A stretch of DNA of 64,000 nucleotides from Panopea generosa (lineage: Eukaryota > Mollusca > Bivalvia > Adapedonta > Hiatellidae): NCBI GenBank assembly GCA_029582155.1, contig CM055911.1, forward strand, positions 51,831,419 to 51,895,418. Reading direction: 5' to 3'. Positions 33,777-46,090 of the stretch are shown here, in pieces; position 1 is the first letter of the stretch, and the number at the start of each line of letters is the position of its first letter. Made by a program: the position numbers and the translations under genes. A model generated the notes under the pieces. That model had not been told where the DNA came from, made no database searches, and saw nothing but the letters and a program-made list of their open reading frames with translations.

Positions 33777-34857
33777 CCTAAGAAGCTTTACTGGTAGACT
33801 AACTGGTGGCTAATAAGTTTTAAAAGTGTTTCTAAAAACACACAGACTGGTCATAACTTCTCGATTAGTCCTTTAACTATCTACTTTATCGATGCTACTG
33901 CCCTGAGGCTCGTGTTTGTAAATTTATATTACGTCCTAGTTGATCAGCAAGAGAAAGTTACTTACTGTTGGGTATTAGAGCTTTTTCGTATAGTTTTTAG
34001 TCGGGTTTTATGCTAAAGGCAAAGCGCTGCTTATGTCGCCGTGTTTAGATGAAACTTTTCATGTCGATAACGGCCAAAATGATTAAACGCGACAGGGACT
34101 ACATTTTACTCCTCGAATTTCATTTATTTTTAAATTCTTGGTGTATATGCAAGCAGAAACAAATCAAACAATAAATGTTTATTGTGCACATTGTGTAACG
34201 TCATTTTTACACGATGCTGCACACATTTAACCGAACGTTGCAATAACATCAAGCAAATTTGGAAGTCCTTTGAATATTTATAAAACCCCAGCTATCAGAA
34301 CTTTAAAGTACGTTTGGTTATAGTTGTGCTTCTTGGCAGTTTTCAAGGTGTGTTGTTCAGTTGGTCATTGATTAGTCAATAAGACATTTGTGCTCTTTGT
34401 TTAGACATTTAAGTATACTTAATATACGGAATATGATTTTCTACAAAAAATAGCATGCTAGCTTATCAATTTGTTTTACCAACAATCACATATTTTTGTC
34501 GTTTTGCTTAATTTTGCTACATTTTGTGTTTCAAATTGTTCTCCTGGATTTCATTTACACCTGGACCATTTTACCGACATATTTTTGGTGTTATTATATT
34601 AGTTTGTCTATAATTGGTTTTCTAAAATCACACATTCCGGTCGGTCAATGTACCTCTCTTATATTTTGTTTGCTTCTCTTGTTCTTATATTTGTACATGT
34701 ATTTTACCAGTGTTTTGATCGTTGTTCTGCCTTGGCTGTACATACCATGCTTAACATCACAAACCATGATTGCCCCAACATTAAATGTTCAGCTTCTTTT
34801 CTCGATCTGTGTTGATTCTTCACATCAATGACTTTTAAATTTCAAATATCATTTTAT
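33777..34857. other. T-rich spacer
   Basis: The 111-codon frame at 34496-34831 is very hydrophobic (Leu/Phe/Ile/Tyr), as any frame of T-rich DNA would be. No exon signals were found. Confidence 0.4.
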
Positions 34858-35037
34858 TCAGCTAAATGGGTTACCATTTCTGTAAACAACTGAATACTTT
34901 CCCACTTGAATCAGCGGTGAGTGACGAACGGCAATAAGACGCTATGTCTGATATTATTCGTTGTTAATGTGATTGGAGCTCATGCAATCTGGATGGCTAG
35001 TCAGACGCATTACTGACTGAGCTAACCGGTCCCGGCT
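34858..35037 (-). mobile_element. tRNA-derived SINE, family B (copy B3)
   Basis: Minus strand: GGGACCGGTTAGCTCAGTCA, then AATGCGTCTGACTAGCC; the B box is eroded (GCATGAGCTCCAATCAC). The left part CTTTCCCACTTGAATCAGCG matches B2. Confidence 0.75.
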
Positions 35038-35039
35038 AT

Positions 35040-36520
35040 ATTTTGAACGTAAACAACAGTTTGAGATTATCCTATAGTTTGTACGTACTATTATGTAATG
35101 ATGAATTCATATTACAAAATGCAAAATGTCAATATTCGGTTGAAGCGTAATTCAAACATACTAGTAATACGCCATGGATTTTATTCCCAAATATAATGCA
35201 TAAATACATTCAATTTATTATATCAACTGTTTTCAGCCAGCCAAAAGTTAACATTTATCAAAAGAAATCCTGGAAATATTGTTGATAAAAGAGCATTTTC
35301 CCTCTGCGTTATGCAATAATTTACACGTTATTTGTCAAACATAATGTGTTCCTTACCAATATGTATTTTATTATAAGGCTTTGGATAGAAACACGGTGTT
35401 CTGTTCTCTATTCTAGTATCATTACTATATTGGGGATTATGTTGGAGATATTGGACATTAGCAAAGTAAATATTAGAGGACATCGACGCTGTGATGTGAA
35501 TACGGAAATCGCATTCAAGGGTAAAAAATATGTGCAAATACACATATTTTATACATAGTCATATATTTGTGTCAGAGGGTTTGGCTTATAAGCATATATC
35601 ATGGGTTTCAGATTCAGAACATTCCGTTATTAACTGTTCTGGATGCACATGTCACGAGGCTCTCGAGGGACAAAACAGTATATCAAATTGAAAAGTATGT
35701 TTTTATATTTGTTTTGTTTTTCTACAAAGATATTGAATAGGTATCTTACGTCAAATGTAATGCAGTATTCGAACGTTTCTGCATGATAGTTAATATCGAG
35801 GTAGAAACATCTCAGAAAAAAACCCATCTTCAAATCAAAGTACATGAAATACTGATAGTCAGACTTTAACAAAAATTGATAAACCTTCCTAATTTGATTG
35901 ATATTATTGTAACACCCAGCTATAAATTTAATATCAATTCAGCATACATGGCTGAAATTTCGGGTGACAATTTGAGTATTTCTATAATACCTATTTCACC
36001 TTTGTTTGAATTTGATAACTTGGTATCAAAGTAAAACTGATAATATCCAATTATGTTATATTTGTTTATTGAGCTTTTATTATAATGTGTTTAAAACGAA
36101 AAATGTTGGATTTTTAAGAAATATTAATTTTTAACAAAAACGGTAGCGTATTCGTTTTATTAAAAACATATCACAGAAATCGAAAATTCATGCAGGAAGA
36201 TGAAAAAGTAAGTTATGAATCGGTGGCGAAAATTGCATATCGATATTTTAGGAATTGTTTCTTACTGTTTACTTTTAAAATAGGTTTAAATGAGAGTATG
36301 ATACCAAATAATAACTGTTAGTATAAAAAAAAATAAATTAAAAAAAGAAAAGTTTACCACCTTAATTTACAAGTTAGCCCTTTCTTTTGAATCCAAAATC
36401 ATAAAAATGAATTGGTTGGTTTCGGAAGAATTTTGTTCCAAAGATATGGAAAACGACAAAAGTTTAGACAAGCACTTGCAGTCACTTATTTTATTTATAT
36501 ATGTATCTGATGTCATAAAT
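35040..36520. other. AT-rich spacer
   Basis: Frames of 70-80 codons on both strands at 35.3-35.9 kb overlap each other antisense and lack support. Confidence 0.4.
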
Positions 36521-36522
36521 TT

Positions 36523-36538
36523 GGGGGGGGGGGGGGGG
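36523..36538. repeat. G homopolymer
   Basis: Uninterrupted run of 16 G; could form a G-quadruplex and is prone to length error. Confidence 0.9.
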
Positions 36539-36673
36539 TTCTATATTACTATAGCAAAATAAAGACTTTACGTGCCACTGCTTTATGTAGAAATGCCAAA
36601 TGAACACAATTAAACGTGGCCAAGATTTTGTTTAACAATACACACCCAAGCGTAAGAATATACTACGTACCAT

Positions 36674-36698
36674 GTTTGTTGTTGTTGTTGTTGTTGTA

Positions 36699-36731
<33 letters not shown>

Positions 36732-36754
36732 GCTGTTGTTGTTGTTGTTGTTGT
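36674..36754. repeat. (TTG)n microsatellite
   Basis: About 27 TTG triplets with two interruptions (TAA, TGC). Confidence 0.95.
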
Positions 36755-37161
36755 TATTTTAATCATGGAATTCATTTAGCGTTTCTCGAAAATACAACAA
36801 CAAAAACTTCTATTTTGATAACACATGTTACAATTTAATTAAAATCAGACACAACATTTATTACCGTGATTCTTATCAACGCAGTTTCCTCATGTAATGT
36901 TAGATGTGATGTTATTGGAAAATATGGTAGAATAATAACAACTAATTAATATCTTAATGATATATGTACAGTTGTTAATTTCCAAACTGATGTTTACATC
37001 GATTATTTTCAAACAAAAACGTATGAATATCTGTTCATATACTAACCTAAAACGGAAACTCTTCACCCAAACGAAAGGAATATTTTTCTCACAATAAAAT
37101 GATTGAAATTATACGGATTTAATTCATTTTTCTACTGTGTATGCATGTGTAAAGAATGTCG

Positions 37162-37218
37162 AATCACGCACAAATCTTTCATAAAATCCTTTTGGCGTTA
37201 TTCAATTTGTGCGTGATT
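37162..37218. repeat. Perfect 14-bp hairpin
   Basis: AATCACGCACAAAT (37162-37175) and its exact reverse complement (37205-37218) flank a 29-base loop. It may be the remnant of an inverted-repeat element. Confidence 0.65.
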
Positions 37219-37219
37219 T

Positions 37220-37790
37220 CGACACAAAAAAATATAGTCCTTATACATAAAGGACTAACCATGATCAATTTATGTAAAATGGCGGCTCAAGTATGTCAGA
37301 TTAGTGACTCTGAAAAAAGACAAAAAAAGTTACTTCGTTTGCTTATAATGATAATATACAGCGAATTACATAAATCAGGGAGCAGTCGTTATGGACTCAG
37401 TGTAAACCTCCCAGGGCTATAAATTACTCTGTTAGCCAGGAAAAAGGTTGATCATACACATATAAACAATTAATTGGGCTGGATATGGCTTGGTGGAGAA
37501 GTAGGTAAGGAGCAGAATAAAGACAGATTTTTCATAGGATATATAAAAGGAATAAAAACGAATTGTGTGTTTAAGTATTTATTGTTAATATCAAACAGGA
37601 AAGGCAACAAGGCAATGTATCACAACATGTAAGACATATTGACAAATAAAATGGTTTCAATACTTTAATAAAAGCAAATTTCATTTTTTTTCACGATATT
37701 TTCTTATTTAATATGCAAATGGAAATATATAATGGTTTCAGATTAGTGCATTTAAACAACATTATGACACACGCCACATTTGTGTTATCA
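37220..37790. other. Spacer with a weak start-like ATGGCGGCT
   Basis: ATGGCGGCTCAAG at 37279 has a start-codon look, and an open frame runs to 37422. There is no good donor and no recognisable product, so it is not called as a gene. Confidence 0.3.
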
Positions 37791-37792
37791 CT

Positions 37793-38015
37793 GCAGACGG
37801 AATATAGCCGGGTCAACAGCAACCTAGCCGGGTTTTAGTATCACACCCTTAATAAGGTCACGTGATGTCTGATACTATTTTAGTATATGACTTGCATACT
37901 TTGTGATACCATGTGTCTGCGGCATGTTATTGTAGTGTGGCTGCGCTCAGGATACTGTCTCAAATATACACCGTCGCGATATTACTGAAACTATATTGAA
38001 AGCGACCTTACAGCA
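37793..38015 (+). mobile_element. tRNA-derived SINE, family D (copy D4)
   Basis: Head largely lost (CCGGGTCAACAGCAACC), body kept: TTTGTGATACCATGTGTCTG, CGGCATGTTATTGTAGTGTG, TACACCGTCGCGATATTACT and GAAAGCGACCTTACAGCAAC. Confidence 0.75.
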
Positions 38016-39224
38016 ACAACTCATATGATATAAATTATGGTTACCGATTCATTAAATGTAAATAATCAACATTCATATGAAGAAAATTACATCTACTATA
38101 CCTCAGTATATCCTTGAAGTGTAAACTAGCATATTAATCATATTTATTGCTACTTAATTCTATATGGAATGTTATTTAATGTTTAGTAACGTTTTTTATC
38201 TATTTATAACTACTTAATTATACATTAAATGTCAATAAATATTTAGTTTGACTTATATCAAATTAATGCTTCATGATATGACAGCCCTCTGGTATTTGCC
38301 TATTATATTGTGTGGGCTAAATTATTTTCCTTGTCAACTCATGATTAATCTAATTAACAATAAACTCGCTCAGCGCACAACTAGCAATGAATCAGTTGCA
38401 CGGATAATTAAACTTACCCGTAGGTAATATACAACTAATGAGTTCCAAGAATTAGTATAGTGTATACATGTATATATATAAATAAAATGCCAGTGGAAAT
38501 TTGAAATAATTAGTAGTGCCCGTGCGTAAAATGTTACTGATGTGCAAGTAGTATCCATAGCTAAAATACAACAGGAATGCTTTAAAATATATATCTATAT
38601 ATCATGTATATATTAAAATAATAGCTACATGTACAATACCTGTTAGATTTACAACATTAGCAAAAACGTTATAAATGTCCAGAAGTACCCAGCCTAATAA
38701 GGCTTATAAGTCACAATGTTATCAACATTGAAATTACGTTGAATAATCTATGGTGAAAGTGGGTAAAACTCCAGCAATTTGTTTGTTATTTTAGCTACTA
38801 AGCAGTAATTCATTAATTGTCCTTTTGGGCTGAGGAGGAACATTCCGCCACACGCTTTACAATATCAACATATAAATCAATGACTCGCACACAACACTCA
38901 CAGTCGGTCTTTGATACTACGTATTAATATGTTAATGTAATAAAGAGGGAGACATACAATATCTTTTAGGTAAACAACTCCTTTCCTGAGATTTGTCATA
39001 CTTTTGATGAGAGAAGGTATTGAATCAAAGAAAGAAAAAAATGAAAAACGTTTACCAGATTGCAATACGGATTTTGTATGTTACAATAATAGTTTTCAAT
39101 AATTTATACGAAAAAAAGGATATTTTCTAACTAAATGACCACGTATCTGAACCCTTTTGGCTGAATTTTGCACTTTATTCTATACATTTTGATAGGAGAA
39201 ATGTATCCACATAAACTTCACAAT
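38016..39224. other. AT-rich spacer
   Basis: No supported feature. Confidence 0.4.
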
Positions 39225-39515
39225 AACTTGTAGGTTGGTCAGACAGTGCAGTGACAGTCTGAGATTTTTTTTAAAAAATTCATAAAATGCTCATAAATAT
39301 ATGCATCTATTAAAATCCTATACAAGTCACTTTTTCAACATCAGTGATGTCTTATTGCAATATACACTTTACCAATTTTTAGCAATACTCATCTGCAGCA
39401 AGCAATCAAAGATTCTATGAGCCATTTTGAAAATAATAATTACAAAGGACTTTTTTGCAAGTATAATAATCGTGTTACCGTGGTTAAACAGATGGCGCAA
39501 CTATGTAGTGATATC
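39225..39515 (+). mobile_element. MITE family T (copy T4)
   Basis: Plus orientation: TTGTAGGTTGGTCAGACAG, ATATATGCATCTATTAAAAT, ATCAGTGATGTCTTATTGCA, CTCATCTGCAGCAAGCAATC, CGTGTTACCGTGGTTAAA and an eroded end CAACTATGTAGTGATA. The left terminal repeat is missing. Confidence 0.75.
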
Positions 39516-40186
39516 TCTAGGGTGTCTGGACAAGCAATAAGTATTGCTATAGGTACCGTACAACTGAAACGTTCAATCGATTCGTAAGTAAGAGCTAAAA
39601 TACAACTGAAAAGTTCAATTGGGACAACAGCAAGTGCGTTAAAAATGTAACTGATGAATTCAAATAATCAGGACTGTCTGTAAATAAAAATCAATTAAAG
39701 AACTCAAGCAATTAATAAATAATAGTTTAAACAAGAATTAGTTTAAGTGCAGTGAGTGAATGCAGTAAATGCATCCAAACATTTGGAAGAAGAACAATTT
39801 TTATTTAAGAAAATATATAGTAATTATCTAATAATATCACCACAGAATGTGAACAATATAAGAGTGATACTGGTACAAACCATGCATCGATGAAACATGT
39901 GTTTGTGATTCGGTTGGGTTACTCAGACAGTTGGCAATTGTACACCGATAATAACAATCGGTGCTGTAAAATACGATTTATTCGTTTTTGTACAATGGAA
40001 AGATTTTATCGAAAACTTGCAATGCCCTTTATTAAATATTGTGAAAAGACATTAATTGACCATGAAGTACTTAATGATTAAGAAACGATCGGGGACCTTT
40101 CTAAACATTTTTTTTGTGATTTCAACGGATAAACAATGTATTTACATTAAGATCACCTATCCATACCTTTCTTTAACATAAACATA
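39516..40186. other. AT-rich spacer
   Basis: A 63-codon frame at 39890-40081 has a fair codon look but no splice or motif support; left uncalled. Confidence 0.35.
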
Positions 40187-40515
40187 GGGTCCTTTGCGGC
40201 CGAGTGGTCTAAGGCGTCGTCTCTAGATTATTTACCTCTCACCGCTAAGGTCGAAGCAACGTTCGCTCCAAAACCTTTTATTGAGATAGTTTGCAAGTCA
40301 CTTAGTGCCTTAGTAGTACTAGTATGTATTTACTACAAACTCACGTGACCAGTGGGTGGTGCTGTGCAATGGTCGTTCCCACGTCAGGCCAATTAGCTGC
40401 ATTTAGTGTCATTGTCATAAGTGTCATAAGTAAGTTGACGTCTTATTATTTGTCATTTACTTATGGACGGTGGTTCTGAAGTCGTTCTCTTCTAATAAAA
40501 CTAAACGAAATACCT
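40187..40515 (+). mobile_element. SINE family A with internal insertion (copy A3)
   Basis: Head GGGTCCTTTGCGGCCGAGTG with GTCTAAGGCG is excellent and the 3' part (CATTTACTTATGGACGG, TGGTTCTGAAG, TCTTCTAATAAAACTA) is standard. Between GTTTGCAAGTCACTTA (about 40300) and the 3' part sit about 150-170 extra bases not found in A1, A2 or A4. The insert holds CTCACGTGACCAGTGGGTGG and has no recognised identity. Confidence 0.75.
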
Positions 40516-40800
40516 ATACTAATGAATAAGATATCTGTTGTCACGAACAAAAGAAGCCATAATGTTAAAGTAAGTGAACTAATCTGTTTAAACTTTGTTA
40601 TTTTTATCATGCCAGTATTTAACATTTAACTGTATGGCTGTGAAGTTGTTGTAACATGCTATCTTTTCAGTATCTGCTTTGATTGATTGCTCATATTCAA
40701 ATACGCCCGGGCTTAATGCATCGACAATTTGAGTCTGAGAATCGATCTCGGACTCGAAATCTAATACTCAAATATTTATAACTTTGTATGTAATTTCTCA
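40516..40800. other. AT-rich spacer
   Basis: No supported feature. Confidence 0.4.
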
Positions 40801-40824
40801 AAAACAATCAAAGCAATTACCTTG

Positions 40825-40974
40825 AAATTTGGACTTGAATAAGAACATTTAGGATGACAGTGACCAAGTATGAAAAATCAATAAATAATTTTCAGGTAAT
40901 GTCGTAAACAAGTTTTAATAGCGCTGCTCAATATTTTGACGAAGATATTGGAAAAACATAAGTGGCGGGAAAGC
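40825..40974 (+). repeat. Dispersed repeat, family I (copy I2)
   Basis: AATTTGGACTTGAATAAGAA and CTCAATATTTTGACGAAGAT match copy I1 at 27.6 kb. Directly followed by a GTTCC pentanucleotide repeat. Confidence 0.65.
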
Positions 40975-41009
40975 CGTTCCGTTCCGTTCCGTTCAGTTCC
41001 GTTCAGTTT
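40975..41009. repeat. (GTTCC)n microsatellite
   Basis: Seven pentamer units, two changed to GTTCA. Confidence 0.85.
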
Positions 41010-42230
41010 AACAATTTATGTTTTCATTTGACATATACATGAAATAATCTTATGTGGTGACATCTTATTATTAAATTGTGTGCATTCTTGTTATCGTATT
41101 TTAAACCCGAGATTTTTTCTGTAAAAACATGACTTGGTGTATCATTTACCAAGCCACTTACTTGAAAAACATATAAAAAGTATGAAAAACCTCATGCCAT
41201 TGAGAGCAAGATGTTTGGCCTCTGTATGTGTGCATTATGGGCACATCAGGTATTGACAGGACATATTGATATAAACAGTTCTCATCGTATAAAACTTTTA
41301 AATAGAGCCTAGCATTAGTTTACGTACTTTAGTAATGTGTTAATGAATATTTATTTCAGATATATCTACAGATAATTCAAATTGTGCCCAGAGTCAAAAA
41401 ATGATTCTCCCGATATCACTAAACACATTATCGATATTTTTTCTACTTGATAATACGAAATTGTAGTTATTTCTCTTATTTGCTCAGTTAAATATAAAGC
41501 TCTCAACGTTACATACATGAAAGATCCAATTTGGCACCAATTTGTCATTTCTTTAATTATTTAAAACAAATGGATTAATCGTGACGAGCTGACAGTAAGA
41601 TAGCTAATTTCCCTGATTTCAACACTTGCACAATATGTATAGTGATAATGACTAAGTCAATACTTGATTACGTGTTAGCTTACTGAGCGCCTCATATGTC
41701 TTTAAATGTTACAGGATTCTCTTACACTTCATCAGGAGAATGTCGGCTTCTGAGAGAAAGAAACCACGGGTTCCCATTTAAAGACTCATTTAAAATATCG
41801 ATCGTTTTTTTCTTTTTGTCTTGATATTCAGATATGGTACGGAGTAAAAAACTCATCGATTTGGATCAAGTAATGAAATGTTTGGTGTCCTGTAATGTAT
41901 GTCTTTACATTGTTTCACGCTCAGACTAAAACGAATTCCTGAGAGAAATGCATTTCATTAGTTTTATCTTGTTCCAGAAACGGAATGCACGAGATGCCGA
42001 TGCCCTTGATTGTTTTTGCAATGCACTTTTCTCTTCTGCAAATTGTGTTTGTATTGATGTAAAACCTTATGGACATGTGTTATTTGTTTAGTTTTGTAAA
42101 AAAAAAACATGTTTAATTTAAGGATTGTAAGAATATTAAATTTATATCATATTTTCTTTTAAAACGTTTATTTTCTTATTGTCATTCCAAACAATCCATC
42201 ACTTGCTTCTTTTTCAAAGTAACGAAATGC
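41010..42230. other. AT-rich spacer
   Basis: No supported feature. Confidence 0.4.
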
Positions 42231-42231
42231 A

Positions 42232-42445
42232 ACCGTCCGCCCGTTCGTTCATAATATGCACACTTATCCATTTATCTGTCCATCTACACGTCCGTCCGTC
42301 TACCTACCCATCTATTCGTATTTCATATACCTACCAACATATTCGTTGGCCTGTCCGTCTACCCAACAACCCATCATTCATATACTGACTAATCCGTCCG
42401 TCCGTCTATATACTCGAATTCATTCATCTATCATATATCTTACAA
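42232..42445. repeat. Degenerate CCGT/CCAT/CTAT simple repeat
   Basis: Tetranucleotide steps such as CCGTCCGTCTAC and CCATCTATTC dominate, with the plus strand poor in G. A related patch lies at 42776-42960. The 69-85 codon frames rich in Pro, Ser and His come from this repeat. Confidence 0.65.
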
Positions 42446-42654
42446 TTCATCCCGAATGCGGTTTGAAGTGTCTGGGTTATAAGGTTCCAAAACAGTTGAT
42501 AAAGATTATGTAGTTGTTTTAGACACAAGTAATGAAATCGGCACAATGAAGCCACATAAATACCCATTTGTTAAAACCTCCGCTCGCACACAAGAACGGA
42601 TAATAAAGTGTCTAGGGCTAATGGTTAGTCTTTTTTGGACAGCTGAAAAACAGT

Positions 42655-42725
42655 TGAAAAAGTAGTGTGTGGCTAAAAATGCTTTTATGTGGCTAAAATA
42701 TCTGTTATGTGGCTAAATAATCCAC
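42655..42725. repeat. Short tandem repeat around GTGTGGCTAAAA, 3 copies
   Basis: TGTGGCTAAAA, TATGTGGCTAAAATA and TATGTGGCTAAATAA follow one another at 23-27 bp spacing. Confidence 0.6.
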
Positions 42726-42775
42726 ACAAATAATCAGCTTGGCGCATAGATGTCACTTAAAAGACTATTTGTGAG

Positions 42776-42965
42776 AACCGCCCATCCATCGATCCATCCA
42801 TCTATCTATCAAACCATCCTTATGTCCTTATATTTCTTTCCACCCATATATCCAGTCATCAGTCTTATACCGCGAATTCATCCCTCCGGTCGGCCATTTG
42901 TTCGAGTATTATCTATCCAATCATTCATCCAAACACTCACACACGCACGCAGTACGCACGCAAGC
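42776..42965. repeat. Degenerate CCAT/CTAT and CACGCA simple repeat
   Basis: CATCCATCGATCCATCCATC opens the block, and CACACACGCACGCAGTACGC closes it. Confidence 0.65.
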
Positions 42966-43138
42966 ATACATTATTCATTCCTCTAACTATACTTGCATCT
43001 ATTTGTTTTGTATGAACACTTATCATCCCTTAAGGGCAAAATCCAAATTTACATCTGTTAAATAATTTCCCAGTTAAAACAACATCCAGTAGTGCAATAC
43101 CAAGTTTAATTGACCGTTTTGCAATAAATGTATATGAA

Positions 43139-43378
43139 GGGTCTTCCGTGGCTGATTGGTCTAAGGCGCCGCCTCAAGACCACCTACCTATTTAGTCATA
43201 AGTTCGAGTCACGCTCGCTTAAAAAAACTTTATGTGAGAAAGTTTTCCATTTACTTGCGGAAGGACGTGGTTTTACTCCGTCAGATTAATTCTGAGGTCA
43301 CCCCCTCCCACCCTCATTAAAACTCGATTTGCCATATATAAAATGAAACGGGCTGATAATGGCGCTAAACACAATTTA
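43139..43378 (+). mobile_element. tRNA(Leu/Ser)-like SINE, family A (copy A4, full length)
   Basis: Head GTGGCTGATTGGTCTAAGGC, B box ATAAGTTCGAGTCACGCTCG, body TTTACTTGCGGAAGGACG with TGGTTTTACTCCG, ACTCGATTTGCCATATATAA, and the 3' end GGCGCTAAACACAATTTAAA. A short CCCTCCCACCC replaces part of the usual CTTCTTCC. Confidence 0.85.
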
Positions 43379-43639
43379 AAAAGTAAAGATAAAAAATGTT
43401 TATACAGAATCGTCAGATGTTTTGTCTTGGACAGTTGCCAATCGGAAAAACGAGGTAAAAGTTCAAGCTCTAAAATAATTATTTTGATACTGACCATCCT
43501 AAGGCGATGACCAATTGTGGCATTTCTTTTTTATGCACGCAATATGCTCTTTTTAAATGGGATTTAATGCCATTCCGTACACATAACATGTTTTGTATGA
43601 TATCCAATTTTAGAAGTAGAAGAAGACTTCAGAATTCAT

Positions 43640-43875
43640 CTTAGTAGACCCACCGTTCCTCAAAGGTAACGACGGATTTTAGCTGAAAGTCACACAGAAT
43701 AAAGTTTGAATGCCGTCACAGTTTAGTAAGCGTTCATTGTTGTGAATTGTCGGACGGGCATAGAATTCTTTGCTTTTCCATTGGCGGTTAGTAGACCTGA
43801 TTCGTGAGATATCAGGTTCTGTGATAGACTACTTAAAGTGAACCGAATTCGGCCCGAACCTACGACCTCAGTAGT
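43640..43875 (-). repeat. Dispersed repeat, family E (copy E2)
   Basis: Reverse of E1: GAATGCCGTCACAGTTTAGT, GTGAATTGTCGGACGGGCAT, TTGCTTTTCCATTGGCGGTT. The CRE-like site is reduced to GCCGTCAC. The CTACGACCTCAG segment at the right is new to this copy. Confidence 0.6.
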
Positions 43876-44889
43876 GATGTGTCTTAAAACAGCACCTTAG
43901 ATTACTCGGTCCTTGCATCTTCACACTGTTCTTGTTGCTATTGTTGTTTGCATTTTGTTAATGTCATTGTGGTGATTTGAATGTTTTTTTCTCCCTTCCT
44001 TAATCCGAAACGTCAGTTTGCAATTTTCAACATCTACCATAATCACAATTTATCTGAATAAATTATTTAGAAAAGAACAAATCAATGAATTGGTCTGTTG
44101 TGCGGAATAATCAAAGAATATAGAAAACAAATAAATACGATGTAGTCACCCAAGCGTTGGTCTCTTTTAGGAAGAAGGTAATGCAGTGTATTGGCATTCC
44201 GTAAAATCGCATAAATATACATTAAATTCGCATATGCTTGTGTCACTTTTTATAAACGATACCTAACGTTAGAATAAGCAACAATAAAGATTGCTATGTA
44301 AGCGAGGGCATCAGGTATTTTTTGATACCCATTAATATGTCAATAATGATAATAATAACGTAGACTTATAATACCATAAAAGCTTTCAGTAGTTGGCTTA
44401 ATAAAATACAACTGCAGATCACAGATACCTAATGGTTATTAGAACCTTTTAAATGCATATATAATTGTCATGACATATTTATGTATCAACATGTCTGATT
44501 TTGTACTGCTGAATCGAAATAAAAGTAATAAAAAGAAACAAGAAAAGAACAATATATCATAGCTTTTCATAGAGTTACTATAAAAGAAAAACTTCTCCGT
44601 CTAAATGTATGTCTGGATTAAAGGGAAAAGAAAAAAATTTAAAAGGCAAATCGTTTATCTGGTATATTTCATCACAATGCATGGTGCACTAATGTATATA
44701 AATCATCTAACTTTGGAAGGTGTAAGGACAACCTCGGTATTATCTAAATAACACAAACTTGCTTCAGCAAGTAACCTGTAAACTCTCCAACACTAGTGGG
44801 GAGTTTGAACTGAGCTAGGATCTTACCCTCGACGCCATCAGTGTGTCATTAGCTGTGTATCATGTGAATGATCTTACGATGCTTCAATG
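43876..44889. other. AT-rich spacer
   Basis: A small stem (AAACTCTCC with GGGGAGTTT near 44788-44815) is present. No gene. Confidence 0.35.
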
Positions 44890-45110
44890 CGTAATTTGGC
44901 TTGGGAATTTAAAAAGGTTCACTGAGATTGTGATTTCTTGCCGAAGATGAATAATTCAAAGGCTGACACACCATATGAGACATAAGTGGTTCAAAACAGT
45001 GATTTTGTTGTATTTTGATTTAACAGATCATTTCAGGAGTGCTCATCAATTAAACTGAGGTATTGCACTGCACTGCCTTTAAAGCATCTAGACAACATAT
45101 CTGTTATTTG
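44890..45110 (-). mobile_element. MITE family T remnant (copy T5)
   Basis: TTGTGATTTCTTGCCGAAGA with TGAATAATTCAAA, then TTTTGATTTAACAGATCATT, GTGCTCATCAATTAAACTGA and GCACTGCACTGCCTTTAAAG follow the order of T6, with heavy divergence and no terminal repeats. Confidence 0.55.
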
Positions 45111-45164
45111 TTACATTTTTAAGAGCAGAGACAATTCTGCTATTAGAAAAAATGACTTTTTCAG

Positions 45165-45365
45165 GCGCGAATCTTCTGTAGAATGAACCAGCTCTCCCGA
45201 TTGGGTCCGTTAAATAGCAATACATTTGGGAACGTTATTTGGCCTCAGTGAAGGTTTGAATGACGTAATCGTTAAGTAGGCGTTAAATTGCTATGAATTG
45301 TGGGACAGGAATGGGATTCCCTGCTTTTTTCATTGGAGTTAATAGATCTGATTCGGGAGATATCA
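45165..45365 (-). repeat. Dispersed repeat, family E (copy E3)
   Basis: CCAGCTCTCCCGATTGGGTC with CGTTAAAT, GAATGACGTAATCGTTAAGT, TGCTATGAATTGTGGGACAG and GGGATTCCCTGC are the reverse of E1 and E4 landmarks. TGACGTAA keeps a CRE-like site. Confidence 0.7.
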
Positions 45366-45369
45366 TTTA

Positions 45370-46090
45370 CATATAAACCAATGAGGAAAATTCATAGAAT
45401 ACTGAGAAAAGTCAGAAAAATGGATCAAAGTCACAAAAATTTAGAACATTTAGCAAAACGAAACAAAATTTGCAAAATGAGACATGTCAGGTAAGTGATT
45501 CTAAAGACAGTGGCTGGAATGACTTTACCTGTCTTCAGTTTCACTTACCATCTCAACTTGAGATTTTCCGGCTTAACTCAAATTTATGAAAAGCTCTATC
45601 TTGATTTGCATTGATAATTATGCATATTATCCTTTATTAATGAATAAAGCGTTGTTATGACTAGTCATTTTATGTGGAATTAATTCGAACAGTCCCTGGA
45701 AACCTAATTTAGTATTCAATTTAATTCATACAGATTATCAGCCTAATCTGATCCCGAAAAATTATAGGACATAGAGCAAAGTAAGCAAAATGGAGAAAAT
45801 TAACATAATGGAGCAAAGTCAACAAAAGTGTTCCTAAAATGGGGGTTGAAATTCTTGACCAGGAAACATAATCTAGTAATCAATTAAATTCATACAGATT
45901 GATCAATGTAATCTGATCCCGAAACATCATAGCACATAGAGCAAAGTAAGCAAAATGAAACAAAGTTAGCAGAATGGAGCAAATTTAGCAAAATGGAGCA
46001 AAATTAACAAAAGTGGTCCTTAAGCAGCGGCTGGAATTACTCGACCCGGAAATCTAACCCAGTAACCAATTAAATTCATACAGATTGATC
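45370..46090. repeat. Nested tandem repeat, 164-186-bp units with inner AAAATGGAGCAAA repeats
   Basis: The CATACAGATT landmark recurs at about 45729, 45893 and 46079 (steps 164 and 186), each followed by TAATCTGATCCCGAAA (the last diverged) and, in the first two, ACATAGAGCAAAGTAAGC. Inside units a subrepeat of about 20 bp (GCAAAATGGAGCAAA) is multiplied. A diverged first unit at 45400-45530 shares GCGGCTGGAATTAC-type sequence (GTGGCTGGAATGAC). A 64-codon frame at 45300-45494 ends at AG|GTAAGT, but it is repeat sequence. Confidence 0.7.

Noticed and set aside
34496-34831. 111-codon hydrophobic frame that could be mistaken for a membrane protein
   Set aside because: T-rich DNA gives Phe/Leu/Ile in any frame; no splice signals or family resemblance.
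37279-37422. First exon starting ATGGCGGCT
   Set aside because: Frame ends at a stop without a good donor and the peptide has no resemblance to a known family.
45300-45494. 64-codon frame ending at a consensus donor
   Set aside because: Overlaps family E copy E3 and the nested tandem array; composition matches the repeat.
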